From the NCBI GenBank assembly GCA_963718405.1, contig CAVQYZ010000001.1:310001-374000 (forward strand): a DNA stretch of 64,000 nucleotides, read 5' to 3'. Shown piece after piece: positions 55,877 through 64,000 of this stretch (position 1 is the first letter of the stretch; the number at the start of each line of letters is the position of its first letter). Both the position numbers and the translations under genes were made by a program. Under the pieces are notes generated by a model. The model was given only the letters and a program-made list of their open reading frames with translations. It did no database searches and was not told the DNA's origin. Source of the DNA: Bog-756 sp963718405 (GTDB lineage: Bacteria > Actinomycetota > Acidimicrobiia > Acidimicrobiales > RAAP-2).

Positions 55877-57104
55877 ATGAGAACCTTGGTGATAGCCGGT
55901 GAGTACCCCTGGCCGGAGGACCGCGGCTCGCGTCTCCGGCTGGCCATGACCCTACGGGGCCTGCGACGGTGCGGCCCCGTTGAGCTGTTCTCGGCGGTCT
56001 CCAAGTTCCGGGAGGAGTTCGGAGAGCCCGACCAGGCCCTGGGCTTGGCCCATGTGGGACGGGTTGGCTTCGACAACCGCACGCCTTCGGGCCTCGGGCT
56101 GGTGCCTTCCCTCCTCCGGCCGGGGATGCCCATCGGACTGCCCTGGGGGGACCGCACGCTGGTGCAGCGGGCCCTGGCCCGGTTCATGGCCGGTCGCTAC
56201 GACCTGGTGTGGTTCTTCGGGACCCGACCGTGGGCGCTGTCCGGTGAGCCGGTCTTCGGCCCCACCATCCTCGACGTCGACGACCTGGAGGACGAGAAGA
56301 TCCTGGCCCGATTGTCCATGCCCGCTCCGCCACCGCACGGCCTGATCCAGCGGGCGCGTCGGCTCGCCGCCGCCCAGGTGTCGGAGGAGGAGGTCCGCCG
56401 GTGGCGCCGGCTCCACCGGCGAGCCAGCCACCGGGCCACCGTGGTGGTGTGCAGCCAGCTCGACGCCCGCCGGGCCACCGCCAGTGGTGTCCGCGACGTC
56501 GCGCGTGATCGCCAACGGCTACCCGGTGGTGGCCGAGCCGGTCGGCCGGAGCCTGGTCGGATCCCCACCCACCGTGCTGTTCCAAGGCCTGCTCCGCTAC
56601 CCCCCCAACATCGACGCCGCCCGGTGGCTGGCCCACGATGTCGGCCCGGCCTTGCGCCAGCTGCTCCCCGACGTCCAGATCCGGCTGGTGGGGGAGGCCG
56701 GCCCCGAGGTGTCCGCCCTGGACGACCGCCCCCGGGTCACCGTGACCGGCCGGGTCCCCGACATGGTGGCGGAACTGGCCCGGGCCGATCTGGTGGTGGT
56801 TCCCGTGCGCTACGGCAGCGGCACCCGGCTCAAGATCCTCGAGGCCTTCGCCCAACGGGTGCCGGTGGCATCGACCACCCTCGGCGCCGAAGGGCTGGGC
56901 AGCAAGGACGGCACCCATCTGCTCCTGGGGGACAACGCCTCGGACCTGGCTGCGGCCTGTGCCCGCCTCTTGCGTGAGCCCGAGCTCCGCCAGGCGGTGA
57001 TGAGCCGGGCCGAGGCCCTCTTCCTGCAACGGTTCTCGGGCGATGTCATCGAAGAGGACATCGCCCGCTTGGCCCGCGAGGTGGCCGCCACCGGACTCCG
57101 CTGA
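55877..57104 (+). CDS. GT4-like glycosyltransferase, one frame break
   Basis: About 408 residues from ATG 55877 (MRTLVIAGEYPWPEDRGSRL). GT-B fold: the GSRLR loop after strand 1, the middle part DLVWFFGTRPWALS, and after a frame change near 56505 the donor half VIANGYPVVAEPV, TVLFQGLLRYPPNIDAARWL, VPVRYGSGTRLKILEAFAQR (with the KILEA donor motif). This pattern matches the group of GT4 proteins that include PelF/SPS-type transferases annotated Glyco_trans_1_4. Divergent from the previous gene, with about 185 bases between. Confidence 0.82.
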
Positions 57105-57177
57105 CCCGGTGAGCGCCTCCCGTCGGGCCGCATCCCGTCGGTGACCTGCACAGCGCGTCACTTAACATGACGCTCCG

Positions 57178-58242
57178 ATGGACGTCCTGGCCCTGTACCT
57201 CCCCCAGTTCCACCCGATCCCCGAAAATGACCGGTGGTGGGGTGAGGGCTTCACCGAGTGGACCAATGTCACCCGGGCCACGCCGCTCTTCCGGGGTCAC
57301 GCTGCAGCCCGCACCTGCCCACCGACCTGGGCTACTACGACCTCCGGGTGCCGGAGACCCGGATGGCCCAGGCCGAACTGGCCCGCCGGTACGGCGTCAC
57401 CGGCTTTTGCTACTGGCACTACTGGTTCGCCGGCCACCGCCTCCTCGAGCGGCCCTTCGACGAGGTGCTCTCGTCGGGCCAGCCCGACTTCCCCTTCTGC
57501 CTGGCCTGGGCCAATCAGAGCTGGTCGGGGATCTGGCACGGGGTGCCCGACCGGGTCCTGATCGAGCAGACCTACCCTGGACCGGACGACGACCTCGAGC
57601 ACTTCGCCTCGCTCAAACCAGCGTTCGAGGATTCCCGCTACGTCAGGATCGACGGCCGGCCGGTGCTGTTCATCTACCAGCCCGGCTTCCTGCCCGAACC
57701 GGCCCGGTTCGTCGACCGGTGGCAGAAGATGGCCCACGACGCCGGTCTGGGTGGCCTGTACCTGGTGGCGTCACTGGGCGAGTCGAGCTATCGGTCCCAC
57801 GTGGAGGACGGGTTCGATGCGGCCGTCCACTACCAGTTCCCCTTCGGGTCGGACGCCGCCACCTGGGTGCGCCGTCGCCGCCTGAGTCGGGGGCTGGGAC
57901 GGGGACCGATGCGCTACCCCTATCCGGACGACCTGCCCGAGCGGCCCCCGGACCTGGGTGGCCGGCTGTTCCCCAGCGTCTACCCCAACTGGGACAACAC
58001 GCCCCGCATGGGCCGGAGGGGCCTGGTGGCCACGGGCTCGACGCCGGCGCGGTTCGGGCGCCATGTCCGCCAGGCTCTCGAGCTGGCCGCAGCCAACCCC
58101 CCCGGTGAACAGGTGGTGGTGGTCAAGTCGTGGAACGAGTGGGCCGAGGGGAACTACCTCGAGCCCGACGCAGAGTACGGGTTGGGCCGGCTCGAAGTCC
58201 TACAGGCCGAGCTCACCCGGACCGGTCCGGCCCCCCCGCTGA
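57178..58242 (+). CDS. WbsX-like GH99-type glycan-processing protein, two frame breaks
   Basis: About 355 residues from ATG 57178. The start is the hallmark of the family: ALYLPQFHPIPENDRWWGEG followed by FTEWTNV. The frame changes near 57310, then HLPTDLGYYDLRVPETRMAQ, FCYWHYWFAGHRLLERPFDE, CLAWANQSWSGIW and VVVKSWNEWAEGNYLEPD, all conserved in WbsX/GH99. The end lies in a C7 run; a one-base shift there gives TGA at 58240-58242, two bases from the end of the converging gene. WbsX proteins occur in O-antigen clusters and resemble endo-mannosidases; their exact role is poorly known. Confidence 0.85.
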
Positions 58243-58244
58243 GA

Positions 58245-59415
58245 TCACGACCGGGTGGCCCGCAGGTTGGTGTAGATGCCTTCGATCTCTGCGGCGGCCC
58301 GGGCGATGTCGTACCGGGAGCTGTCGGCCATGGCCTGGCGCCCGAGCCGCTCACGCAGGGCCGGGTCCGAGCTCACCCGCTCGAGGGCTGCAGCCAGGGC
58401 TTGCGGGTCGCCCGGAGGCACCACCAGCCCGTTGACCCCGTCGGTAATCACCTGAGGGACGCCCCCTACCGCGGTGGCCACGATGGCTGTCCCCACGCTG
58501 GCCGCCTCCATCATGGCGACGGGAAGACCCTCTTGATGGGAGGCCAACACGAACACGTCCGCCGCCACCATCAGGTCGAGAGCATCATGGCGGTGACCGA
58601 GGAAGGTGAACTGGTGGCCCAGGCCTAGTCGATGATGGCGCTCGGCCAGCTCTGCGGCCTGGCTCCCCTGGCCGGCGGCGGCGAACCGGACCGCCACTCC
58701 CCGGTGGGCCAGCAGCGAGGCCGCGTCCAACAGGACGTCGTAGCCCTTCTCCGAGCGGAGATTGGCCACGGTGACCACCAGCACCTCCCCGGCCGGGACG
58801 CCGAGCTCGTCCCGGACCTTGGCCCGGGTGGCCTCACGGCGGCCGGACCGCGGCCCGGGAGCGGGCCAGGTCGACGCCGTGGACCACCACCCGGGCGCGG
58901 GACTGCAGGGCTGGTGGGAGGGCGTCGTGGGCGGCCTGGGACACGGCCACCAGGGCCCGGTCGCGCCGGACCGTGGACCGGTTGAGCGCCTTGACCAGTA
59001 CCGCCACCTTGTTCCACATGCTGTGCTCGGTGTACACGGTCATCGGCCGTCGGGTCCGGGGGAGCGTGGCCACCACCAGGCGACCCAGCGCCGCCGTGTA
59101 GGGGAGGTGGAAGTGGACGATGTCGAACTCCCCGGCCACCAGCAGCCTGCGGAAGGCGGACATCCAGCGGAAGTCCAGGTTGTGGGTGGCGCCGAGGGAG
59201 TGGACCGGGGTCCCGCCGGCGCGCACTTCGGGGACCAGGGCATCCTGGGCGGCCAAAACGTAAGCGACCTCGTACTCGAACAAGCGCTGGTTGCCGGCGG
59301 CCACCAGGTCCACCAGCAGACGCTCGGCTCCCCCGGGCCCGAGGGACTTGATGGCCAGCAGCACCCGGATCTGGTCCGTCAAGTCGGGTGTGCTGGGCTG
59401 GTCGGGTGCCGGCAC
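58245..59415 (-). CDS. GT4-family glycosyltransferase, one frame break
   Basis: About 390 residues from ATG 59415. The N-terminal half has VLLAIKSLGPGGAERLLVDL, the classical GGAER motif, and FDIVHFHLPYTAALGRLVVA. The frame changes near 58838; the C-terminal half reads VLVVTVANLRSEKGYDVLLD, FVLASHQEGLPVAMMEAASV (EGLPvammEA donor motif) and GVPQVITDGVNGLVVPPGDP. A retaining glycosyltransferase of the GT4 family with an unknown sugar. Confidence 0.87.
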
Positions 59416-59543
59416 ACGGCGATGTTAGCGGTGGTCGATCGGCCCTGACGTGGCCTCGGGGGGTCGCAGCGGGGTAATCTTGTGGGGCGCTCGTGCATCG
59501 TGACGGGTCTTGGAGCGCGACCCGAGGGGGGTAGTGTCGGCCG

Positions 59544-60521
59544 ATGACAGCACTGGAATCTGAGGCTGGCGCGGCCGTGGTGACCGAGCAGCATCCGGTG
59601 CCCAGCGAGCCATCCGACGACATCCTGTACCACCACAAGGTCCGCTTCAGCGATTCGATCCGGACGCTGTGGGCCCACCGCGAGATCATCTACACCTTGG
59701 CCGAACGGGACTTCCGGGCCCAGTACAAGCAGGCCACCCTCGGGGTCCTGTGGGCCGTGCTCGGCCCGGTGCTCACCCTGGCGGTCTTCGTCGTGGTGTT
59801 CTCGCACGTCAAGAGCCTGGCGATTCCGGGGGTTCCCTATCCGCTCTACTCCTTCGTGGGCATCTTGTGCTGGAGCTTCTTCGCCGGGGCCCTGGGCACC
59901 GGGGGCAGCTCGTTGCTGACCAACAAGGCCCTCCTGGCCAAGACCCAGTTCCCCCGGGAGTGCTTCCCGCTCGAGACCATGCTGGTCGGGGCCCTCAGCG
60001 TGGTGATCTCGTGGATCCCCCTGACCATCCTGTTCGTGATCTACGGACGGGCCCCGGCCATCACCACCTTGTGGACCCCGTTGTTCATGGTCATCGAGGT
60101 GGTCTTCGCCGCCGGGATCACCCTGGCCGTGTCCAGCATCATCATCCAGATGCGCGACCTGGTCCAGGTCATCCCGTTGATCATCTCCCTGGGCCTGTTC
60201 GCCACCCCGGTGATCTGGTCGTTCTCGAAGATCCCGTCGGCGTACCACGTCGGTGGAAGGCACATCCACAAAGTGGTGGTCAACGGACAGGTGTTGGTCC
60301 ACGCCCACTATGTGGGCGGGTTCACGATCAACCTGCAGATGGTCTACGGATTCTTCAATCCCCTGGGTCCGGTCATCGACAACGCCCGCCGCACCCTGCT
60401 GCTGGGCCAGTCGCCGAACTGGCCGCTGGTGGGGGTGGCCGCCCTGGGGTCGTTGCTGTACCTGGGCTTCGGCTACCGCATCTTCAAGCGGTTGGAGGTG
60501 CACTTTGCCGACATTGCCTGA
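59544..60521 (+). CDS. ABC-2 type polysaccharide exporter permease (Wzm/TagG-like)
   Basis: 325 residues from ATG 59544. A cytoplasmic arm with LAERDFRAQYKQATLGVLWA, the usual interfacial helix of Wzm/TagG proteins, is followed by six helices (VLGPVLTLAVFVVVF, YSFVGILCWSFFAGALG, and others). PLIISLGLFATPVIWSF and FFNPLGPVIDNARRTLLLGQ are conserved near the C-terminus. It forms the channel for lipid-linked polymer across the membrane. The last 17 bases overlap the ATPase start; no frame break. Confidence 0.9.
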   Translation: MTALESEAGAAVVTEQHPVPSEPSDDILYHHKVRFSDSIRTLWAHREIIYTLAERDFRAQYKQATLGVLWAVLGPVLTLAVFVVVFSHVKSLAIPGVPYPLYSFVGILCWSFFAGALGTGGSSLLTNKALLAKTQFPRECFPLETMLVGALSVVISWIPLTILFVIYGRAPAITTLWTPLFMVIEVVFAAGITLAVSSIIIQMRDLVQVIPLIISLGLFATPVIWSFSKIPSAYHVGGRHIHKVVVNGQVLVHAHYVGGFTINLQMVYGFFNPLGPVIDNARRTLLLGQSPNWPLVGVAALGSLLYLGFGYRIFKRLEVHFADIA

Positions 60522-61698
60522 CGGGACCGTCCAGATCGAACACGTGTGGAAGAAGTTCCGCGCCGACCGGACCGTGCCCAAGTTCTACGACCAGATCAAG
60601 CGGATCGGGCGTTCGATGGGTTCGGGAGGACGGCACAACTACCGTTGGGTGCTGCGGGACGTGAACGCCGAGGTGTCGCCGGGCGGGAGCCTGGCCCTGG
60701 TGGGGGTCAACGGGTCGGGCAAGACCACCCTGCTCAAGATCGTCAGCCAGGTCACCTACCAGACCGCCGGTCGGTGTGTGGTCAAGGGGCGCATCGGTGC
60801 CCTGCTCAGCGTGACCAGCGGTATCCAACCGGAGCTGTCCGGCCGGGAGAACATCTTCCTCTACGGAGCGGTGCTGGGCATGGGCCGTCAGAAGATCCGC
60901 CAACGGTTCGACGAGATCGTGGAGTTCGCCGGCCTGGCCGACGCCGTCGACCGGCAGGTCAAGTTCTACTCGATGGGGATGCAGATGCGGCTGGGCTTCT
61001 CCATCGCCGCCTTCCTCGAGCCCGACGTCCTCTTGGTGGACGAGGTCCTCTCGGTGGGCGATGCCACCTTCCAGCAGAAGTGCCTCAACCGGATCGGGGA
61101 GGTGGTCCGCGGGGGCACCACCTTGATCTACGTCTCCCACGACCTGGCCTCGGTGGAGGCCTCCTGCGAGCGGGCCGTATGGCTGGCCGACTCGGTGGTC
61201 ATGGCGGCGGGACCGACCAAGGATGTGGTGGCCAAGTACCGCAGCGCGGTGCAGACCAACGCCGCCCTGGCCACCTCCACCGAGGGTGAGGTCCAGGTAC
61301 TGAAGGCCGAGATCGAAGCAGCCGACGGTGGCCAGATCCGCTCCGAGTGCGACCTGGACATCCGGCTGACCCTCAACTCGCCCGAGGCCCACGACGCCAA
61401 CTTCTTCATCGGTGTGTCCCAGGGCACGGCCTTCCCGATGTTCATCGTCCGCTACGCCGGCTCATTCCCCGCCGGCGACTTCGAGGTCAAGTGCCGGCTC
61501 CGCAACGTCCCCCTGGCCCACGGCCGGTACTCCCTGTGGCCGGCCATGTCCGGCCATCTCTATGGCAAGGGCAAGCCCTTGCTGGCCTGGAGTCCGGTGA
61601 CCACGTTCGACGTCATGGGCCCGGACCTCCCCAAGCTTCCCGAGGGGGTCATGGTGCTCTCACCGGTCTACGTGGGTGCCGACTGGCAGGTCAACTGA
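60505..61698 (+). CDS. ABC exporter ATPase with C-terminal carbohydrate-binding-like domain (Wzt/TagH-like)
   Basis: About 397 residues. Start taken as TTG 60505, because GGAGG lies seven bases upstream and it overlaps the permease end. Walker A is LALVGVNGSGKTTLLKIVS, the signature region YSMGMQMRLGFSIAAFLEPD, and Walker B VLLVDEVLSVGDATF with VSHDLASV as the H-loop. After residue about 250 an extra domain (SECDLDIRLTLNSPEAHDAN, FFIGVSQGTAFPMFIVRY) matches the Wzt C-terminal domain that selects the polymer. Partner of the preceding permease. Confidence 0.9.
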   Translation: MPTLPDGTVQIEHVWKKFRADRTVPKFYDQIKRIGRSMGSGGRHNYRWVLRDVNAEVSPGGSLALVGVNGSGKTTLLKIVSQVTYQTAGRCVVKGRIGALLSVTSGIQPELSGRENIFLYGAVLGMGRQKIRQRFDEIVEFAGLADAVDRQVKFYSMGMQMRLGFSIAAFLEPDVLLVDEVLSVGDATFQQKCLNRIGEVVRGGTTLIYVSHDLASVEASCERAVWLADSVVMAAGPTKDVVAKYRSAVQTNAALATSTEGEVQVLKAEIEAADGGQIRSECDLDIRLTLNSPEAHDANFFIGVSQGTAFPMFIVRYAGSFPAGDFEVKCRLRNVPLAHGRYSLWPAMSGHLYGKGKPLLAWSPVTTFDVMGPDLPKLPEGVMVLSPVYVGADWQVN

Positions 61699-61712
61699 GC
61701 CTGTCGCCGGCC

Positions 61713-62639
61713 TCAGGGAAAGAGAACCCGTTCCCTCATCGAGCCGCGCAGCCTCCCTGTCCGCATGCCGGCCGCATGGGCCCACTGGTCGCGCCCGTCG
61801 TGACGAACCAGCAAGGGCGCATGGGTCACCAACCACAGCCACGACCTGGCTGCGCCCGCCAGGTCGGGGTGGGCACCGTCGGGGCGGTGGCGGCGGTAGA
61901 GGGTCGGACCGCTGAGGCCGTAGGTCGTGCCGTGCCGGAAGCTCCGGGCGAACCCAGGGTGATCGCGCTTGGACACCACCGCCTCGGGGGCGATCTCGAA
62001 GCGGCAGCCGGCCAGTTGGAGGCGCCAGCACAGGTCGATGTCCTCGCCGACCCTCAGCTCCTCGGCGAAGCCCCCGGCGGCATCGAAGGCCGGGCGTCGT
62101 ACGGCCAGGTTGGCGCCCAGACCGGCGGGCAGGAAGCCCAGCTGACTGGTGGCCGCCGGCCGGAGGGGCGACGCCGGATAGCCGTTGAGCGACCAGAAGT
62201 CGAACACCCCGGCTACCACGTCGGCGTGGGAAAGGGCCGTGACGCAAGCGGCAAGCCAACCGGGCCGGACCACGTCGTCGGCGTCACAGAAGGCCAGCAG
62301 GTCGCCCTGGGCGGCACCGACTCCGACATTGCGGGCCGCACCCGGACCAACGACCGCGGCGCCGTCCATCCACCGCACGATCCGGTGGCGGTTGGCCCAC
62401 TCCCGGGCCACCTCGGCACTCCGGTCGATCGACCCGTTGTCCACCACCAGGATCTCGAACTCGTCTACGCACTGCTGGTCGACGAGAGCCTGGAGCTGCA
62501 CTGCCAACCAGGGCATGGCGTCTCTGACCGGAACCACCACGCTGATCATGTCCGTGCCTGCTGCCGCTCCGGTCGCCGGGCCCCCACCCCGTCTGCCATC
62601 TTCATCACGGCTCCCGTTCGACTGTCCGGTATGGCTCAC
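61713..62639 (-). CDS. GT2-family glycosyltransferase
   Basis: 308 residues from ATG 62639; the true start may be the internal ATG giving MISVVVPVRDAMPWLAVQLQ. GT-A fold: VVVPVRD, EILVVDNGSIDRSAEVAREW, GPGAARNVGVGAAQGDLLAF, then CDADDVV as the DxD metal motif, and FAEELRVGEDIDLCWRLQLA (the ED donor/acceptor motif). The tail includes RSFRHGTTYGLSGPTLYRRH. Probably adds one sugar of the repeat unit in the cytoplasm. Convergent with the Wzt-like gene, 14 bases apart. Intact. Confidence 0.88.
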   Translation of the reverse strand: MSHTGQSNGSRDEDGRRGGGPATGAAAGTDMISVVVPVRDAMPWLAVQLQALVDQQCVDEFEILVVDNGSIDRSAEVAREWANRHRIVRWMDGAAVVGPGAARNVGVGAAQGDLLAFCDADDVVRPGWLAACVTALSHADVVAGVFDFWSLNGYPASPLRPAATSQLGFLPAGLGANLAVRRPAFDAAGGFAEELRVGEDIDLCWRLQLAGCRFEIAPEAVVSKRDHPGFARSFRHGTTYGLSGPTLYRRHRPDGAHPDLAGAARSWLWLVTHAPLLVRHDGRDQWAHAAGMRTGRLRGSMRERVLFP

Positions 62640-62715
62640 TCGCTCGGCGCCGTACGGCCGGAGCCACGTGTGGCCGCTGCCCGCGGCGCGGTTAGCCTAA
62701 CGCCGTGAGGGCAGC

Positions 62716-63729
62716 GTGAGCGTCAGCGCAGTGTCGGGTCCGGCGGGCGCCGACGACGGAGGCCCAGCCCTCGAGGGCGTGGTGGCGGTGGTGCTGACCC
62801 ATATGCGGCCCGGTCTGGCCGGTCAGGTCACCCGCTCCCTCATCGAGTCCGAAGGCTTGCGGCCCGATCAGATCATCCTGGTGGTCAACGGCGTCGGGGG
62901 CCTCGACGATCCGGTGCTGGAAGCGAAGGTCCGCACGGTCCGGCTGGCCACCAACACCGGTCCGGCCGGCGGCTTCCGTGCCGGCATGGTCGAGGCCTTC
63001 TCCGACCCCACGGTCCGGTGGGCCTACCTCTGCGAGGACGACATCGGTCTGTTCGACCTGCCCGAACAGCGGCTGGCTGACCTGGTGGCCCGGGTCGAGG
63101 CGCTGCCGGAGGAGACGACCCCGGTCGGGGCCGCGGTGGCCTACGGCCGGACCTTCGTCGGACGGGGGACTCATACGGAGAACCTGGTCCCACCGCCCGG
63201 CTCGTCGCGTGGGTTCACTGCGGTGGACGTAGCGTGCTGGGGGGCCACGTTGTTGTCCCGGTCCGTGGTCGACGCCGGTGTGCTGCCCGACCCTGAGTGG
63301 TTCTTCGGTCTGGAGGACTTCGACTTCTTCTGCCGGGTCCGGGAGGCCGGTTTCGGGGTGGTGGTCGACGACGACGCCGCCCGGCGGGTGGCCGTTCAGC
63401 AGACCTCCGCCGGGCGGCAGGCGGCGCTGGCCCACCGGCGTCCCGATGACGGGGTCGAGGCCTGGCGGGCCTACTACCACGCCCGTAATTCGTTGGCCCT
63501 GATCCGCCGGCATGGCCGGAACAGCTGGTACGCCTGGCAGCTGGCCTATTCCGTCCGTCAACTCCAGTCGGCCGGCGGGCGGGACGATAGGTCGGCCTTG
63601 GCCCATGGCTGGTGGGATGGCGTGCGTGGACGGATGGGGGAGAACCCGCGCTACGCCCGGCGGGTGGGTGAGTTCGGGCCGTCGGGCGCCGGTGCGTCCG
63701 GTGAGGATCCGGCCGGTCCGGCCAGGTAG
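62716..63729 (+). CDS. GT2-family glycosyltransferase (GlfT2/rhamnosyltransferase-like)
   Basis: 337 residues from GTG 62716. GVVAVVLTHMRPGLAGQVTR, IILVVNGVGGLDDPVL and VRLATNTGPAGGFRAGMVEA are the sugar-nucleotide part, YLCEDDIGLFD the acidic metal motif, and DPEWFFGLEDFDFFCRVREA the WFfgxEDfDf motif of the galactofuranosyl/rhamnosyl-transferase branch. Divergent from the previous gene with 76 bases between, where a shared promoter must lie. The last 25 codons overlap a converging frame. Intact. Confidence 0.87.
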   Translation: MSVSAVSGPAGADDGGPALEGVVAVVLTHMRPGLAGQVTRSLIESEGLRPDQIILVVNGVGGLDDPVLEAKVRTVRLATNTGPAGGFRAGMVEAFSDPTVRWAYLCEDDIGLFDLPEQRLADLVARVEALPEETTPVGAAVAYGRTFVGRGTHTENLVPPPGSSRGFTAVDVACWGATLLSRSVVDAGVLPDPEWFFGLEDFDFFCRVREAGFGVVVDDDAARRVAVQQTSAGRQAALAHRRPDDGVEAWRAYYHARNSLALIRRHGRNSWYAWQLAYSVRQLQSAGGRDDRSALAHGWWDGVRGRMGENPRYARRVGEFGPSGAGASGEDPAGPAR

Positions 63730-64000
63730 GCGAAGTTGGGCCACAAGGTCAGGTCCAGGTGGTCGAAGCGTGCCGCCAGCGCTGCCACATCGGGCGCGTA
63801 GAGCTTCACCAACTGCTGACGGACGTCGTCGTCCAAGGGCCGGCGTGGTGGACCCGCCGACCCCGCCGATGGCGCCTCCGGCGGGGGGTGGTGGGTGGCT
63901 AGTCCGAGGTGCTCGAAGGTGCGATCGAGCTGACCATCGCGGTCGGCCACGCACTGCTCGTGTTGCAGGACCAAGAGGGCCTCGGGGTCGAAGTGGTCCA
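63651..64000 (-). CDS. Sulfotransferase-like protein, C-terminal part
   Basis: The 5' end lies beyond the window. About 115 residues visible: DHFDPEALLVLQHEQCVADR resembles the late sulfotransferase segment (f.pe.llvl.yEdl), followed by RTFEHLGLA, a Pro/Ala-rich insert, then LDDDVRQQLVKLYAPDVAAL and DLTLWPNFAYLAG as in the C-terminal helix of Sulfotransfer_1/HS-sulfotransferase-like proteins. The PAPS motifs are not in the window, so the call is tentative. The stop at 63651 makes it overlap the converging glycosyltransferase by 79 bases. Confidence 0.6.
   Translation of the reverse strand, partial: DHFDPEALLVLQHEQCVADRDGQLDRTFEHLGLATHHPPPEAPSAGSAGPPRRPLDDDVRQQLVKLYAPDVAALAARFDHLDLTLWPNFAYLAGPAGSSPDAPAPDGPNSPTRRA

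Overview
The window is high-GC DNA from an actinobacterium. The conserved order cysteine desulfurase - mnmA - ligA - gatCAB, an SCP2-domain protein, a PASTA-type PknB kinase and a leuA attenuator with a Leu-rich leader peptide all fit Actinomycetota. Class Acidimicrobiia is my best guess, but it rests on overall protein flavour and not on a marker gene. About thirty frame breaks occur, many at G or C runs, including in genes a cell cannot normally lose (ligA, mnmA, the cysteine desulfurase). Most are therefore probably consensus indels of a long-read assembly and not pseudogenes. I give such genes their full inferred span and state where the frame changes.

Layout. 0-4.2 kb: end of an FGGY sugar kinase, two SAM methyltransferases, and leuA with its leader peptide and terminator on the minus strand. 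4.4-5.2 kb: first copy of a small secreted protein family. 5.4-7.4 kb: a GNAT acetyltransferase and an MFS exporter. 7.5-10.0 kb: an apparent operon (minus strand) of an ECF sigma factor, a membrane anti-sigma-like protein with a Gly/Thr repeat tail, and a secreted G1 (glutamic) peptidase. 10.3-17.8 kb: putrescine/GABA-type catabolism (PuuA-like, PuuD-like, two aldehyde dehydrogenases, an SDR) plus an acyl-CoA synthetase. 17.8-22.2 kb: cysteine desulfurase, mnmA, ligA. 22.5-25.4 kb: three more tandem copies of the secreted family, each closed by a double 3' hairpin. 25.6-31.6 kb: PASTA kinase, a small double-CxxC protein, a D12 adenine methylase, an SDR and a DHA2-type MFS exporter. 31.6-36.1 kb: SCP2 protein, alpha/beta hydrolase, gatCAB. 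36.0-43.5 kb: GH43-like protein, a CDF metal exporter, a sulfotransferase, a badly broken FkbH-like gene and a GT-C-like membrane protein.

43.5-64 kb is a surface polysaccharide locus. It holds a LuxR-type regulator, a PAP2 phosphatase, a UDP-sugar 4-epimerase, a 1118-residue CapD/UDP-sugar dehydrogenase fusion, a Wzz-like protein with a kinase-like domain that lacks its Walker A, a polymerase-like membrane protein, five glycosyltransferases, a WbsX (GH99-like) protein, an ABC-2 polysaccharide exporter (Wzm/Wzt) and two sulfotransferases (a third lies at 38.8 kb). The genes suggest a uronic-acid-containing, possibly sulfated polymer made in the cytoplasm and exported by the ABC transporter and/or polymerised outside. 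An 18-bp perfect palindrome lies between the two divergent arms of the locus and is a candidate operator.
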